A stretch of 64,000 nucleotides of DNA. Source: Arcicella aquatica (lineage in GTDB: Bacteria > Bacteroidota > Bacteroidia > Cytophagales > Spirosomataceae). Made by a program: the position numbers and the translations under genes. Of this stretch, positions 1 through 8,732 are shown one piece after another (position 1 is the stretch's first letter; the number at the start of each line of letters is the position of its first letter). Below the pieces are notes generated by a model, which was not told the DNA's origin, searched no databases, and saw only the letters and a program-made list of their open reading frames with translations. Location of the stretch: the NCBI RefSeq assembly GCF_034928825.1, contig NZ_JAYFUL010000013.1, positions 62,001 through 126,000 on the forward strand, in the 5' to 3' direction.

Positions 1-966
1 AGTAATTGCTAATCCTTTTTTAGGGTAATTTATAAGGAAATCCTCTGAAGATTTACAGTGCTTCAAAATAATTTTTAACGACACAGAAAATGGGTCTATA
101 CTTATTGTTTCGTAAAAGTAAAAGCTATACCCAAATTCAAAATATTTTTTTGCAAGCTCTAGCTCATCTTCTTCAAAATGTTTTGGAGCATATTCCTCTA
201 AAAGGCCAAAACAAGAAGCAAGTAAATTAGCATTCTTTTTCTCATTGAGAAAGGCTATTATCTGAGGATAATATTTTTCTGTATTCTTCTCTAATAGAAT
301 TTTTATTACCAATAACGTATCTGCAATCTTACAATTTGATGCAAAAAACCTTTCAATATGCTGTTCCGCAAGATTAGGATTGGCAAAAAATAAAAAATCC
401 CAAAAAATATGTTCTTTATTATCTTGAAAAGGTACTTGATAGGCATTATTAAAGTCATTGGTTATTTGTTCTTTGACAAAGATTCCACCAGAAGTTAAGC
501 GTTCTCCATTCCGTAATACATTACCCCCTTTATACAATAAACTCCTTAATAGATTATTTTTGCTAATGGAAACTTGATATCCTGAAAGTTTTAATGATAA
601 TAAATCAATCAAATTTACTCCATTTTCAAAAGGAATATATTTCACTAAATATTGAATCATTAATCCCTCCCCCATGCTCCAATAAGATGTTACAAGGTTA
701 AAAAATCTATCATCAATATCTGTCAGAGCATCTAATGGATTTATTGCTTCTATGATTTTATTCGGAATAATATAATTTGAAATGGTGCCATAAATAATAC
801 CTTGAGGAAAAGAATCTAAACCTAATAAATAATCAAAAACAGCATTCATGAGGCTCTTTTGATTAGTATTAACCCACGAGTACCCCGAAATAATATTTCT
901 AACTTTTAGAAGCTCTAGTTTTTGTTCTTGTTCAGTTAAACTATTGCCTTTTTGCTCTTCATTCAT
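1..966 (-). CDS. Unrecognised protein of the SWIM/MoxR/DUF5682 operon, cut by window edge
   Basis: An open frame of 322 codons runs from an ATG at 966 off the left edge without a stop, so the C-terminus is missing. The start (MNEEQKGNSLTEQEQ) lies 30 bp after the stop of the DUF5682 gene on the same strand, so it is the next gene of that operon. I do not recognise the family. The visible part is rich in Leu, Ile, Asn and aromatic residues, has no signal peptide or clear membrane segment, and looks mostly alpha-helical, perhaps repeat-like. It shows no MIDAS motif (DxSxS), so this part is not the von Willebrand A protein that usually accompanies these genes. By position it could be the N-terminus of a large YehI/DUF4132-type protein, but that is only a guess. 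Confidence 0.75.
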   Translation of the reverse strand, partial: MNEEQKGNSLTEQEQKLELLKVRNIISGYSWVNTNQKSLMNAVFDYLLGLDSFPQGIIYGTISNYIIPNKIIEAINPLDALTDIDDRFFNLVTSYWSMGEGLMIQYLVKYIPFENGVNLIDLLSLKLSGYQVSISKNNLLRSLLYKGGNVLRNGERLTSGGIFVKEQITNDFNNAYQVPFQDNKEHIFWDFLFFANPNLAEQHIERFFASNCKIADTLLVIKILLEKNTEKYYPQIIAFLNEKKNANLLASCFGLLEEYAPKHFEEDELELAKKYFEFGYSFYFYETISIDPFSVSLKIILKHCKSSEDFLINYPKKGLAIT

Positions 967-996
967 TGTTAATAATGTTTAGTATTTTCTTCACGT

Positions 997-3261
997 TTAG
1001 AATAACAACATTTCCAACACAGGCAAAACCATTTCTGCTCGGTTTTTGTCTAATTCTTGCTCTATCTTGGATGCTTTCGTATAATCTTGCGTAATAATTC
1101 CTTCTTTTGCTTTTTCGCCAATTTGACGGCGTTCAGCATATTCAAATTTGGAAAATGTTCTACGCAAAATAGGCAATAATTCCATGAAAACTTCTTCCTG
1201 AATTTGACCTACCCAACGATAAATTAGGTTCCATAATTTATGGTCATAAATCAAAATCATTCCACTACCCCTTAAAAACCCTTCAATCCATGCTGCTACT
1301 TCAATAGGTTCATTATTGGCTGATAATGAATAAGATAATTGTCTGTCTGTTTCTTCTTCTGAAAGATATTGTGCATCTAATAATAAGCGACAGGTACAGC
1401 CTTTTATGAGTTGGTTTACACCTGATTTATCTAGTAGTTTACTCAACGCATCCATCCATATTTGGTCTATCTCTGGCTTATCACTCAATAGAACTGCGTC
1501 GTTTACTTGTCCAATTTTTAAAAACATATTCTCAGCATTGGCTTCGTCTAATCCATAACAGGCATTAGATAAGCCAATGGATATTTTAGTGATTAGGCTA
1601 TCGACAATACCTTGTATCATTGAAAGGTCGGTTTTACGAACGTTTCCATAACGGCTTACCTGTACTAATGGGGGATAGGCAAACATTAAATCCATGATGT
1701 CGGCTGAAATAGTAGCAAGCTCGTTTACTTTGTTTAAAAGCACGCCAATAATATCAAATAATTCAGCAGGAATTGTTTTCTGAATCAATTCGGCAACCTT
1801 TCCGACCGACGTTTCATTGTCTAATTGGTTCACAATAATTTGCTGTGTAGCTATCTGGATAGTATTGCCAAAAAATGCTTTGTCAATCAATGAAATCATC
1901 ATTTCAGGTTCCCATTCTAATTTCCATGATTCTTTGAAAGTACCTTTGCTTCTACTATCTATTCGTTTTGCCCAAGGAATTCCTAGAATCTCCAGCCGGT
2001 GCAAAAAAATGCTTCTTTTTAAATCATTTTCATTGCGTAAATCCAAATCATATTGCTTAGCATTAGCAGTCAGTGGTAAACGGAGAGATTTGATGATTCG
2101 CTCAAAATCTTCTTGTAAAGGTACCTTTGGAATATCAGAAGGTACTTTGCCTAATTTTTTCCCTATAATTAGTTGCTCTCGTACTAAATTCAGCATGATT
2201 TTATCACCCATGCACATAACGGCTAAAACGGCTTCATTTAGTTCTTCTAAACTGGGCTTAGAAAAGTTCCGTAAGGCTGCCAAATTTTCTGCCAAGCGAA
2301 CAGCTTCAATGATATGAGCAGTAGAAATATCTACATTCTTTTTTCTGAAAACTTCTGCTACTTTGGTCAGCCAACGTAAATCATATTCATGGGGTGTTTT
2401 CCAGATATGTTCAAACCAACCCGGCGAATAAATCCCTGCTCCATAACCCGATTGTATCGATAGTCGTTGATTTGTCCATGGAATCCAAGTTGCCAATACT
2501 TTGATTTTAGTTTTGGGCAAAGTCTTTAAAATCTTTGTATCAGCCTTTGCAGATTTATTCAATTCTTGTAATACGGGTGCGTGCCAAGCCCCGCAAATCA
2601 CGACGATATTGCTAAATAATTCATTCTGTGCTTTCCGAATAATTTCACGCATATAGGCTTCACGATAGACATTTTCTTCATCTAAAGATGATAAAATCTG
2701 TTGTTCTCTGAGAGAAGTCATGGCCAAAGTAACAGCATCAAAATGGTCAATTTCGGTATCCTTAATATAGTTTTTCTCAAAATAATGTTCCCAAAAAGCC
2801 TCTCCAGAACTAAAGTTGGAGATTTCGGCTAAGTAGCTAAGTGGATCACGAGGGACAAGCAAATGGATAGGCTCAGTATCGATAATCGGGGTATCATTAT
2901 CTTTTTCAGCAACAGCTTGAGCTTCTTGCTGTTTTAGATAAGCTATCTGGAAAGAGATTGCGGCAGGCAAATCCATTGCCCGCAAAGGAATGTTATTTTT
3001 ATTGGCATAAATGGCCGCAACCCATTCAGGAGAATACTCAGCGAATGGATAAAAAGACGATTGCTTGGGATTTTCAGTGTTATAAATCATCACCGAAACA
3101 GGCGGTTTTAAGTCGGAATGCCCAATTAGTGTTAACGCATTTGTGATTTCGGGTGGACCTTCAATCAAAATCATATCAGGCCGCAATTGTTCCAGACGTT
3201 CAGCCACATTTTTTGCCGACCCCACACCATGATGACGAATACCGAGGATTGTTAAATTCAT
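997..3261 (-). CDS. DUF5682 family protein (YehM-like)
   Basis: This 754-residue cytoplasmic protein of unknown activity matches what I know of DUF5682 (E. coli YehM-like) in length and in its opening GIRHHGVGSAKN followed by LIEGPPE near residues 7-40. A second conserved block, VVICGAWHAPVL, lies around residue 220. The early GxRHH and E residues with a later GAWH resemble the motif layout of the TraB/TIKI/EreA/ChaN hydrolase fold, so a hydrolase-like N-terminal domain is an inference. The remaining 500 residues look helical. The gene follows the MoxR ATPase after 97 bp in a minus-strand operon. Families of this kind co-occur with MoxR ATPases and von Willebrand A proteins, which suggests it is a partner or substrate of the ATPase. 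Confidence 0.85.
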   Translation of the reverse strand: MNLTILGIRHHGVGSAKNVAERLEQLRPDMILIEGPPEITNALTLIGHSDLKPPVSVMIYNTENPKQSSFYPFAEYSPEWVAAIYANKNNIPLRAMDLPAAISFQIAYLKQQEAQAVAEKDNDTPIIDTEPIHLLVPRDPLSYLAEISNFSSGEAFWEHYFEKNYIKDTEIDHFDAVTLAMTSLREQQILSSLDEENVYREAYMREIIRKAQNELFSNIVVICGAWHAPVLQELNKSAKADTKILKTLPKTKIKVLATWIPWTNQRLSIQSGYGAGIYSPGWFEHIWKTPHEYDLRWLTKVAEVFRKKNVDISTAHIIEAVRLAENLAALRNFSKPSLEELNEAVLAVMCMGDKIMLNLVREQLIIGKKLGKVPSDIPKVPLQEDFERIIKSLRLPLTANAKQYDLDLRNENDLKRSIFLHRLEILGIPWAKRIDSRSKGTFKESWKLEWEPEMMISLIDKAFFGNTIQIATQQIIVNQLDNETSVGKVAELIQKTIPAELFDIIGVLLNKVNELATISADIMDLMFAYPPLVQVSRYGNVRKTDLSMIQGIVDSLITKISIGLSNACYGLDEANAENMFLKIGQVNDAVLLSDKPEIDQIWMDALSKLLDKSGVNQLIKGCTCRLLLDAQYLSEEETDRQLSYSLSANNEPIEVAAWIEGFLRGSGMILIYDHKLWNLIYRWVGQIQEEVFMELLPILRRTFSKFEYAERRQIGEKAKEGIITQDYTKASKIEQELDKNRAEMVLPVLEMLLF

Positions 3262-3358
3262 GAGTCAAAAAATCATCATCATTCTTTATTAAAAATGATA
3301 TAAGTATATGATTTGCAGGTGTTTTTGTTGTAAAATATTCTATCTGAATCGTTTTGCT

Positions 3359-4435
3359 CTAACTTAATTCCCTACATGCTCGATAAATATCTTTCCATCC
3401 CTCTCGGCTTTTTATAACGGTTTCTAAATATTCTTTCCAAACAATTTTATCTTGTACAGGGTCTTTTACGATTGCCCCCATGATTCCTGCGGCTAAGTCT
3501 TGAGCATTCATATTACCATCACCGAAATGAGCGGCTAAAGCTAATCCGTTATTCACTACTGAAATAGCTTCGGCAGTACTTAGTGAACCTGTTGGTGATT
3601 TCAATTTTGTTTTACCGTCTTCAGTTACGCCGTTTCTTAATTCTCTAAAAATCTTTACGATGCGTTCAATTTCTTGCAAAGCAGGAGCTTGTACGGGCAA
3701 TTCTAAACTCTTTGCAAGACTGGCTACACGCCTACGTACAATGTCTACTTCTTCATTTGCACTATCTGGAAGGGGTAAAATAACGGTGTTAAAACGTCGC
3801 TTTAATGCTCCAGAAAGCTCATTAACGCCTTTGTCTCGGTTATTAGCGGTGGCTATTACATTAAACCCTCTGATTGCTTGTACTTCCATGCTCAATTCTG
3901 GAATAGGCATTGTTTTTTCAGAAAGTACTGTAATCAACGTATCTTGAACGTCGGCTGAAATACGAGTTAATTCTTCTATTCGGGCAATTTTTCCATTCTT
4001 CATGGCAGTCATCATGGGTGTAGTAACCAAGGCTTTTTCGGTTGGACCTTCTGCCAATAAACGAGCATAATTCCATCCATAACGAATGGCTTCTTCGCCA
4101 GTTCCTGCCGTTCCTTGAATTAATAAGGTAGAATCACCTGATATAGCAGCGGTAATATGTTCCGAAACCCACGATTTGGCTGTTCCGGGCAAACCATAAA
4201 GTAACAAAGCTCGGTCTGTTGTGAGTGTCGCAACTGCGATTTCCATTAAACGACGGTCACCAATGTATTTTGGTGAAACCTCAAAGCCATTTTTGAGCTT
4301 TCCACCCATTAAATACGTAACTACTGCCTGTGGAGTTAGTAACCAGTTGGGTGGCAAATGTCCAGTATCTTGTTTTTTGAGTTCAGCTAATTCTTCCGAA
4401 AATTGTACTTCTGCGTGTTGGCGTATAAGATTCAT
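3359..4435 (-). CDS. MoxR-family AAA+ ATPase (YehL-like)
   Basis: A 358-residue AAA+ ATPase of the MoxR branch, expected to act as a chaperone-like remodeller on neighbouring gene products. Walker A is GLPGTAKS at residues 81-88. The Walker B region reads ARIEELTR (151-158), with Glu in place of the usual Asp before the catalytic Glu. Sensor 1 is in ATANNRD (195-201) and the arginine-finger segment LKRRF spans 211-215. There is no membrane segment. It starts 40 bp after the DUF5691 gene. MoxR proteins normally pair with a von Willebrand A protein; none is visible in the window, but the operon runs past the left edge. The nearest E. coli relative by context is YehL. Confidence 0.9.
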   Translation of the reverse strand: MNLIRQHAEVQFSEELAELKKQDTGHLPPNWLLTPQAVVTYLMGGKLKNGFEVSPKYIGDRRLMEIAVATLTTDRALLLYGLPGTAKSWVSEHITAAISGDSTLLIQGTAGTGEEAIRYGWNYARLLAEGPTEKALVTTPMMTAMKNGKIARIEELTRISADVQDTLITVLSEKTMPIPELSMEVQAIRGFNVIATANNRDKGVNELSGALKRRFNTVILPLPDSANEEVDIVRRRVASLAKSLELPVQAPALQEIERIVKIFRELRNGVTEDGKTKLKSPTGSLSTAEAISVVNNGLALAAHFGDGNMNAQDLAAGIMGAIVKDPVQDKIVWKEYLETVIKSREGWKDIYRACRELS

Positions 4436-4475
4436 GTTATCATTGTTTAAAGTAAAAACGTTACTTAGAGCGTCT

Positions 4476-6056
4476 CTACGAATATATTTTTTGTTTTATT
4501 TCCATTGCTTTCATGATTGCATCTACAAAATGTTTTTCCCAATGATTCCTGTAATATGGATTTGCCGAAACAATAGGATATACTTTAGCATTTTGTAAGA
4601 AACTGATAGCAGATGGATGTAAATGTTTTACCATGAAAATAGCAAGTTGCTCTGGAATAAAAGTATTTTGTTCAATGAGGATAGTATAAGTCTCCTTTAA
4701 TATTTTATCAGAAAATCCTACTGACCATGTGCCATTCCAATTAGCAAAACAGGCTTCTAAGACTTGAAGGGAAGTTAACTGTTTGGTTGAAATGATGTAT
4801 TGCTCTTGCTCACTTTTAGGTAATAAGCCTAAAAGTAGACGCTGGTCTTGTAAAGTAGTAATCTTAAATAAAACTTTTGCCAAAGCTATATTTTTGTAGA
4901 GAAGAGCATTTTTAATGATAGCATTTAAAAAAAATGAGACTTCCTTTCCTGATAATTTCACCTTAAATGGTGATGAAATAAAGTATTCTACTGTTGCTTC
5001 TAAATCTTTTTCTAAGTGATTAATCCAAAAATCAAAAGGTAAATATTCTAGAAAACAGGCAAGCCAATAATGCTGATTTGTCGTGAAAATGGCAATGTCT
5101 GGAGATACTTCAAACCCATATTCAGATTCCATCATGCTGATATTCATAAAGCTATCGTCATCATTAGATAATGAAATAACTATGTTTTTTTTACCAGCCC
5201 AACCCATAATCCCTTTGGCTTTTTCATGGTTAAAGTATATTTCTAAGGCTTTGGTTGTGTAGATATAAGTATCAGTATCCACAATGCCCATTAGCAAGCC
5301 TTTTATTATTACCCTGATTTCTCTTTGGGTCTTGCGTTCTTTTATTTTAAAAGTAAACTCGGGAATAATACTTTCTAAAAAAGCTACATCCGACAATTGA
5401 AAAGTTGTTTTTATGGTCTCAATAAAAGCCCTTTTATCGTTCAGAGATTCTTCTTTCCATGTCGTTTCTAACAATGATAAAGCTTTTTGAGGGTGCTCAT
5501 TTCTAAGCTCAATAAATAATTCACGTCGTTCTGCAAGCTTTCCTTCTTTCCAGATTTGTTCTTCCGAAGCCAGTTCTTTTAACGTAATACTCGTTTTGAA
5601 AGTCAATAAGTCTAACCCTTTTTTACTAAGTACTTTAATGATTTTAGAATGGAATTTTTTAGGTAAACTTTCTGCCAAAATCAAGAGCGAAACAGTTGAT
5701 TTTGCAGTACATACTTGTTCCCTTTCTATCAATTTATCAAGCCAAAGAGCTAATAAATCATTCCTAAGGTTGTATGGCATCTCCAAAATTTCATTCAAAA
5801 TAGCAGCAAATTTTTGAGGAGAAACTACAGCATTATTATGTTGGTTTTCTATTGGGAATTCTCCTACAAACCGTTTAGGTTTTTGTCCTGATTCTTCATA
5901 AAATGCCAAAAGTGCAGCCGTTTTTAAAAATCTAGCTTCTTTATCTGTATCAGACATTTTCTCGACGATAATCCGAATACTTTCAGGCAATAATTTTTCA
6001 TCAAACCCAATTTTGTCTGTACCAAGGAGTGCTGTATTGATAAGTTGTAGTAACAT
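4476..6056 (-). CDS. DUF5691 family protein
   Basis: A 526-residue protein whose N-terminus (LINTALLGTDK at residues 5-15) is the hallmark I associate with DUF5691. No function is established. The sequence is leucine-rich and largely alpha-helical, compatible with a HEAT-like scaffold, and has no signal peptide. It begins 3 bp after the stop of the SWIM-domain gene, so the two are almost certainly co-translated. The recurrent order SWIM, DUF5691, MoxR ATPase, DUF5682 points to one complex or pathway. Family assignment rests on the N-terminal motif and context rather than on a search. Confidence 0.8.
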   Translation of the reverse strand: MLLQLINTALLGTDKIGFDEKLLPESIRIIVEKMSDTDKEARFLKTAALLAFYEESGQKPKRFVGEFPIENQHNNAVVSPQKFAAILNEILEMPYNLRNDLLALWLDKLIEREQVCTAKSTVSLLILAESLPKKFHSKIIKVLSKKGLDLLTFKTSITLKELASEEQIWKEGKLAERRELFIELRNEHPQKALSLLETTWKEESLNDKRAFIETIKTTFQLSDVAFLESIIPEFTFKIKERKTQREIRVIIKGLLMGIVDTDTYIYTTKALEIYFNHEKAKGIMGWAGKKNIVISLSNDDDSFMNISMMESEYGFEVSPDIAIFTTNQHYWLACFLEYLPFDFWINHLEKDLEATVEYFISSPFKVKLSGKEVSFFLNAIIKNALLYKNIALAKVLFKITTLQDQRLLLGLLPKSEQEQYIISTKQLTSLQVLEACFANWNGTWSVGFSDKILKETYTILIEQNTFIPEQLAIFMVKHLHPSAISFLQNAKVYPIVSANPYYRNHWEKHFVDAIMKAMEIKQKIYS

Positions 6057-6059
6057 ATT

Positions 6060-7406
6060 TTATAACATTAAGTAATTATCTCCTTCAAAAATCCCCAATG
6101 GCAAAAAGCCATCACGCCTAAAAATACCTGCCAAATTCACAGATGTATTTCCTGCGTAAGCATAAAGCGTTAACATTTTTTCTTCAGTCCACGAATGACT
6201 AATTTCATGGAAATGCATGGTAGCATCACAGAGAATATGTTGTTTTTTGTCTAAAACGAACCGTAAATTATTGATAACCATGGGAATGTCATTGACGAAC
6301 GGATATTTACTGAGTTGTTCAGCGCGAAATTGGAATGCATCAGTCCAATCATTGAACATTTCAGGAATTTTATCTAATTTTTGGACAAATCCTTTTTGTA
6401 GATTAATAACGGCTCGATGTGGCAAAACGGAAGGGAAAAAGACCAATTCGGCTTCTATCAAAGCACCTGGCAAAACGATATTGTCGAGCGGAGAATAGGG
6501 CGTACCAAAATTGAGTATCAAGGCAGAACGATTGGTTTTTGCCCCTAACAACCAATTTCGCTGTATTATAATCCCTTCCGACTCTTGTTGTTCTTGCCCT
6601 AATGCAATCCATACATCTTTTACTTTTTCGGCATTAGGGTTTTGCAATAATTCTTTTGGAGATTGATTCCAGCCAACTAGGCTTTTAAGGCTTTGTTGCC
6701 ATTCCAGAGATAATTTTGAGGAATTTTTAAAGGCCTCAATGAGTAAAAATATTTCAGCAGCAATCCGGAGAGAGTCCTTTTGCCAATCGTCATTTCCTAA
6801 ATAATTTAAATCTCTAAAAGCCCGAACCCTCCCTGCCAATCCTGTTGCTTTGGCATCGACCATACGAGCGGCAATTTTCTCGAAGAAACTAGCATCCTTA
6901 TTAGGTAAAGCTAACAAACCCGTTCTTACCAAGTCTTTTAGCCACAATTCCAATTCTACTATTCCACCTTCAACTTGTAAGAGGCGTTCATTCTGCCGTT
7001 TTTCTTTACTTTTTTGTGCTTTTTCTTCTGTATCTAATGATGTTTCAGGACTTACTTCTACTTTTTTTTCAGCTTTTAAGTTTCTTTTATCAATCCATTC
7101 TTTTACCCAATCTGGTTCACTGTTAGTTTCTGAAAACAGTGTAGGTTGTTTCGCAAAAGCTAGCATTAAACCAATACCATGTTTACAGGGAAATTTGAAG
7201 GAAGGACAAGAACACTTATAAGCAATATTTTGTAAATCAATTTGAGTACGGTATGGTTTTGAGCCACTCCCTTTGATTTCGCCCCAAAGTACACGCTCAT
7301 TAAATTGCTTTATTAACCACTGATTGGCATTAGATAATGCTTTACCCGCTTTTAAAGAAGCGGTATCTGGAGCAAGTGTCTCTACTTGTTGTTCTGAAAA
7401 GTTCAA
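6060..7406 (-). CDS. SWIM zinc-finger domain protein (YehQ-like)
   Basis: A 448-residue protein with a SWIM zinc finger near the N-terminus: Cys65-x-Cys67, Cys74-x-His76 in the segment YKCSCPSFKFPCKHG. SWIM fingers bind DNA, RNA or protein. A basic, Lys/Glu-rich linker follows (about 105-140), then a long region with no motif I recognise. The best start is a TTG codon at 7404-7406: the frame is open upstream only to a TGA at 7437-7439 and holds no ATG there, and the TTG gives the expected N-terminus. This is the first gene of the five-gene operon and matches the place of YehQ in the E. coli set. What it binds is unknown. Confidence 0.85.
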   Translation of the reverse strand: MNFSEQQVETLAPDTASLKAGKALSNANQWLIKQFNERVLWGEIKGSGSKPYRTQIDLQNIAYKCSCPSFKFPCKHGIGLMLAFAKQPTLFSETNSEPDWVKEWIDKRNLKAEKKVEVSPETSLDTEEKAQKSKEKRQNERLLQVEGGIVELELWLKDLVRTGLLALPNKDASFFEKIAARMVDAKATGLAGRVRAFRDLNYLGNDDWQKDSLRIAAEIFLLIEAFKNSSKLSLEWQQSLKSLVGWNQSPKELLQNPNAEKVKDVWIALGQEQQESEGIIIQRNWLLGAKTNRSALILNFGTPYSPLDNIVLPGALIEAELVFFPSVLPHRAVINLQKGFVQKLDKIPEMFNDWTDAFQFRAEQLSKYPFVNDIPMVINNLRFVLDKKQHILCDATMHFHEISHSWTEEKMLTLYAYAGNTSVNLAGIFRRDGFLPLGIFEGDNYLML

Positions 7407-7495
7407 GGTGAAGGTAGTTAGTAGATTTTTATTGAGTCAAATAAAGTAATAGTTCTATTAATTTCCAAATTAGGGTAAAAGAAATAACCGTTTAC

Positions 7496-7522
7496 CCCAA
7501 ATGGTCATCATGACCATTTGGG
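7496..7522. terminator. Perfect hairpin between ThuA-like gene and the SWIM operon
   Basis: Arms 7496-7508 and 7510-7522 are perfect 13-base complements around a single centre base. A T-rich tract follows on the plus strand and overlaps the end of the ThuA-like gene. The hairpin probably ends minus-strand transcription from that gene before the SWIM operon and may also block antisense reading. A second, weaker pair (7473-7479 with 7491-7497) overlaps the left arm. Confidence 0.65.
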
Positions 7523-7527
7523 ATTTT

Positions 7528-8358
7528 TTATTTTCTGCCCAGCCACAAAAGAGCATCAAGAATAAATTGACTTTGTGTTGTATTCTGAAAGGTATTTGAT
7601 AAATCTTTATTCGTTTTATGTTCATAATCAATATCATTATGACCCATATTGACATAAAGCATTTTATAGTTTTTGTTTGTCCATGCCACAGGATAATCGC
7701 CACTATGCCAGATTTCATGTGCTTTAGGCCCTGTGCCTAAAGGGAAACTGCTAGGATGAATAGAAAGGAGTACGTCAATGTTGGCATTTTTTCTTAAATC
7801 GTTTGTCCATCTATACCATTCATTAGGAGCAGAGCTGAACGTTTTTGGTAAATGCTTAACAGCAGGATGTTTAGGATTTTCAATACTCAATACTGCCGAC
7901 GTTGGTCGCCAAGTATTGCTTTTGTATTCACCTGACCCTAAAAATTGCTCATGATACCAATCCCAATTTTGAGGGTAGGTTGAATTGTTAAGGGCAAAAC
8001 CAGCGAAGTGAAAGCCTATCCATGCACCACCCTTTTCCATATATTGCTGAAAAGCGATTCGTTGTTCTGGCGCTTCGGGGCGAGTATCTAAAAATAGTAC
8101 TACCTGATATTGTGAAAGGAAATCAAGGTTAAGGTTTTGCCAATTATTGGTAGAATCATAAATAAAGTGATGTTCTTCGGCCATTTTAGCAAACCATTTA
8201 TTAGCCTCGTGAACATAACTAATGTGTGCTTGGTCATTTTTGGCCGTATAAAAGCCTATTATTTTGAAGGTTGAAGAGCGTTTTTGTGCATTGCTTTCAA
8301 AAGAAGCTATCATATAGCAAAACAAGCAGGTGATTAATAATAGTCTGCGCTGAATCAT
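7528..8358 (-). CDS. Exported ThuA-like domain protein
   Basis: A 276-residue protein with a signal peptide (about 1-25, ending SNAQ) followed by a ThuA-like domain, a class I glutamine-amidotransferase-like alpha/beta fold. Typical ThuA features seen are the strand YQVVLFLDT (84-92) and GGAWIGFHFAG (110-120), then a region with a trough of Trp and His residues and a late SGDYPVAW segment. ThuA proteins are linked to sugar (trehalose) utilisation, but the substrate of exported Bacteroidota members is not settled. It is a single gene: a hairpin follows its stop and a 374-bp gap with a repeat element separates it from mqo upstream. Confidence 0.85.
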   Translation of the reverse strand: MIQRRLLLITCLFCYMIASFESNAQKRSSTFKIIGFYTAKNDQAHISYVHEANKWFAKMAEEHHFIYDSTNNWQNLNLDFLSQYQVVLFLDTRPEAPEQRIAFQQYMEKGGAWIGFHFAGFALNNSTYPQNWDWYHEQFLGSGEYKSNTWRPTSAVLSIENPKHPAVKHLPKTFSSAPNEWYRWTNDLRKNANIDVLLSIHPSSFPLGTGPKAHEIWHSGDYPVAWTNKNYKMLYVNMGHNDIDYEHKTNKDLSNTFQNTTQSQFILDALLWLGRK

Positions 8359-8469
8359 GGATATAGTTAAGTATAAATTTAGTTAGGCTAAATTTAAGTA
8401 TATACTCATCCTTTTTCTATCCTCTTTTAATTGGTATTGTTTTATGAAGCAGTAGGCGTAAAGCAAAAA

Positions 8470-8717
8470 CATGAGTCATCCCAAATTTTAAAATCATAAA
8501 AAAGCGGTCTAAATTAGTTTTTCGACCGCTTTTTTATGATTGATTGGCAACGAATTCCTACTGTTTGAGCGGAGCGAGTTTAGGAATTCTTGATTTTCTT
8601 TTGTTACTTTTCTTTCATCAAGGAAAGAAAAGTAAGGGCTAGACAATAATTAATTAGAAAACCTCTCAAATTGTCTCCAAAACGCACAATTTTAGGAAAA
8701 ATTCGGGATGACTCATG
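8470..8717. repeat. 248-bp intergenic element with 20-bp terminal inverted repeats
   Basis: The ends 8470-8489 and 8698-8717 are inverted complements over 20 bases with one mismatch (core CATGAGTCATCCC). Nested inside are three more perfect palindromes: 8493-8509 with 8524-8540 (17 bp), 8552-8560 with 8581-8589 (9 bp, around GAGCGGAGCGAG), and 8604-8616 with 8623-8635 (13 bp, 6-base loop). No coding frame is contained. It fills the gap between the ThuA-like gene and mqo. It looks like a small non-autonomous (MITE- or REP-like) element. I saw no clear target-site duplication. Confidence 0.65.
8493..8540. terminator. Hairpin terminator downstream of mqo
   Basis: Perfect 17-base arms (8493-8509 and 8524-8540) carry a GC-rich top (GCGGTC/GACCGC) and an A/T-rich base, with a 14-base loop and T and A runs on either side. 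It is a bidirectional rho-independent-type structure, downstream of mqo on the minus strand, lying inside the larger repeat element. Confidence 0.6.
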
Positions 8718-8732
8718 TTCATATTGGAGTAA

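Noticed and set aside
1817..2317. A 166-codon frame on the plus strand
   Set aside because: It lies wholly antisense to the DUF5682 gene, is rich in Ser, Cys and Lys in a way typical of a reversed frame, and has no recognisable domain.
3359..4435. Reading the ATPase as a methanol-dehydrogenase maturation factor
   Set aside because: No methanol dehydrogenase genes are nearby; the MoxR name is a family label and the context is of the yeh type.
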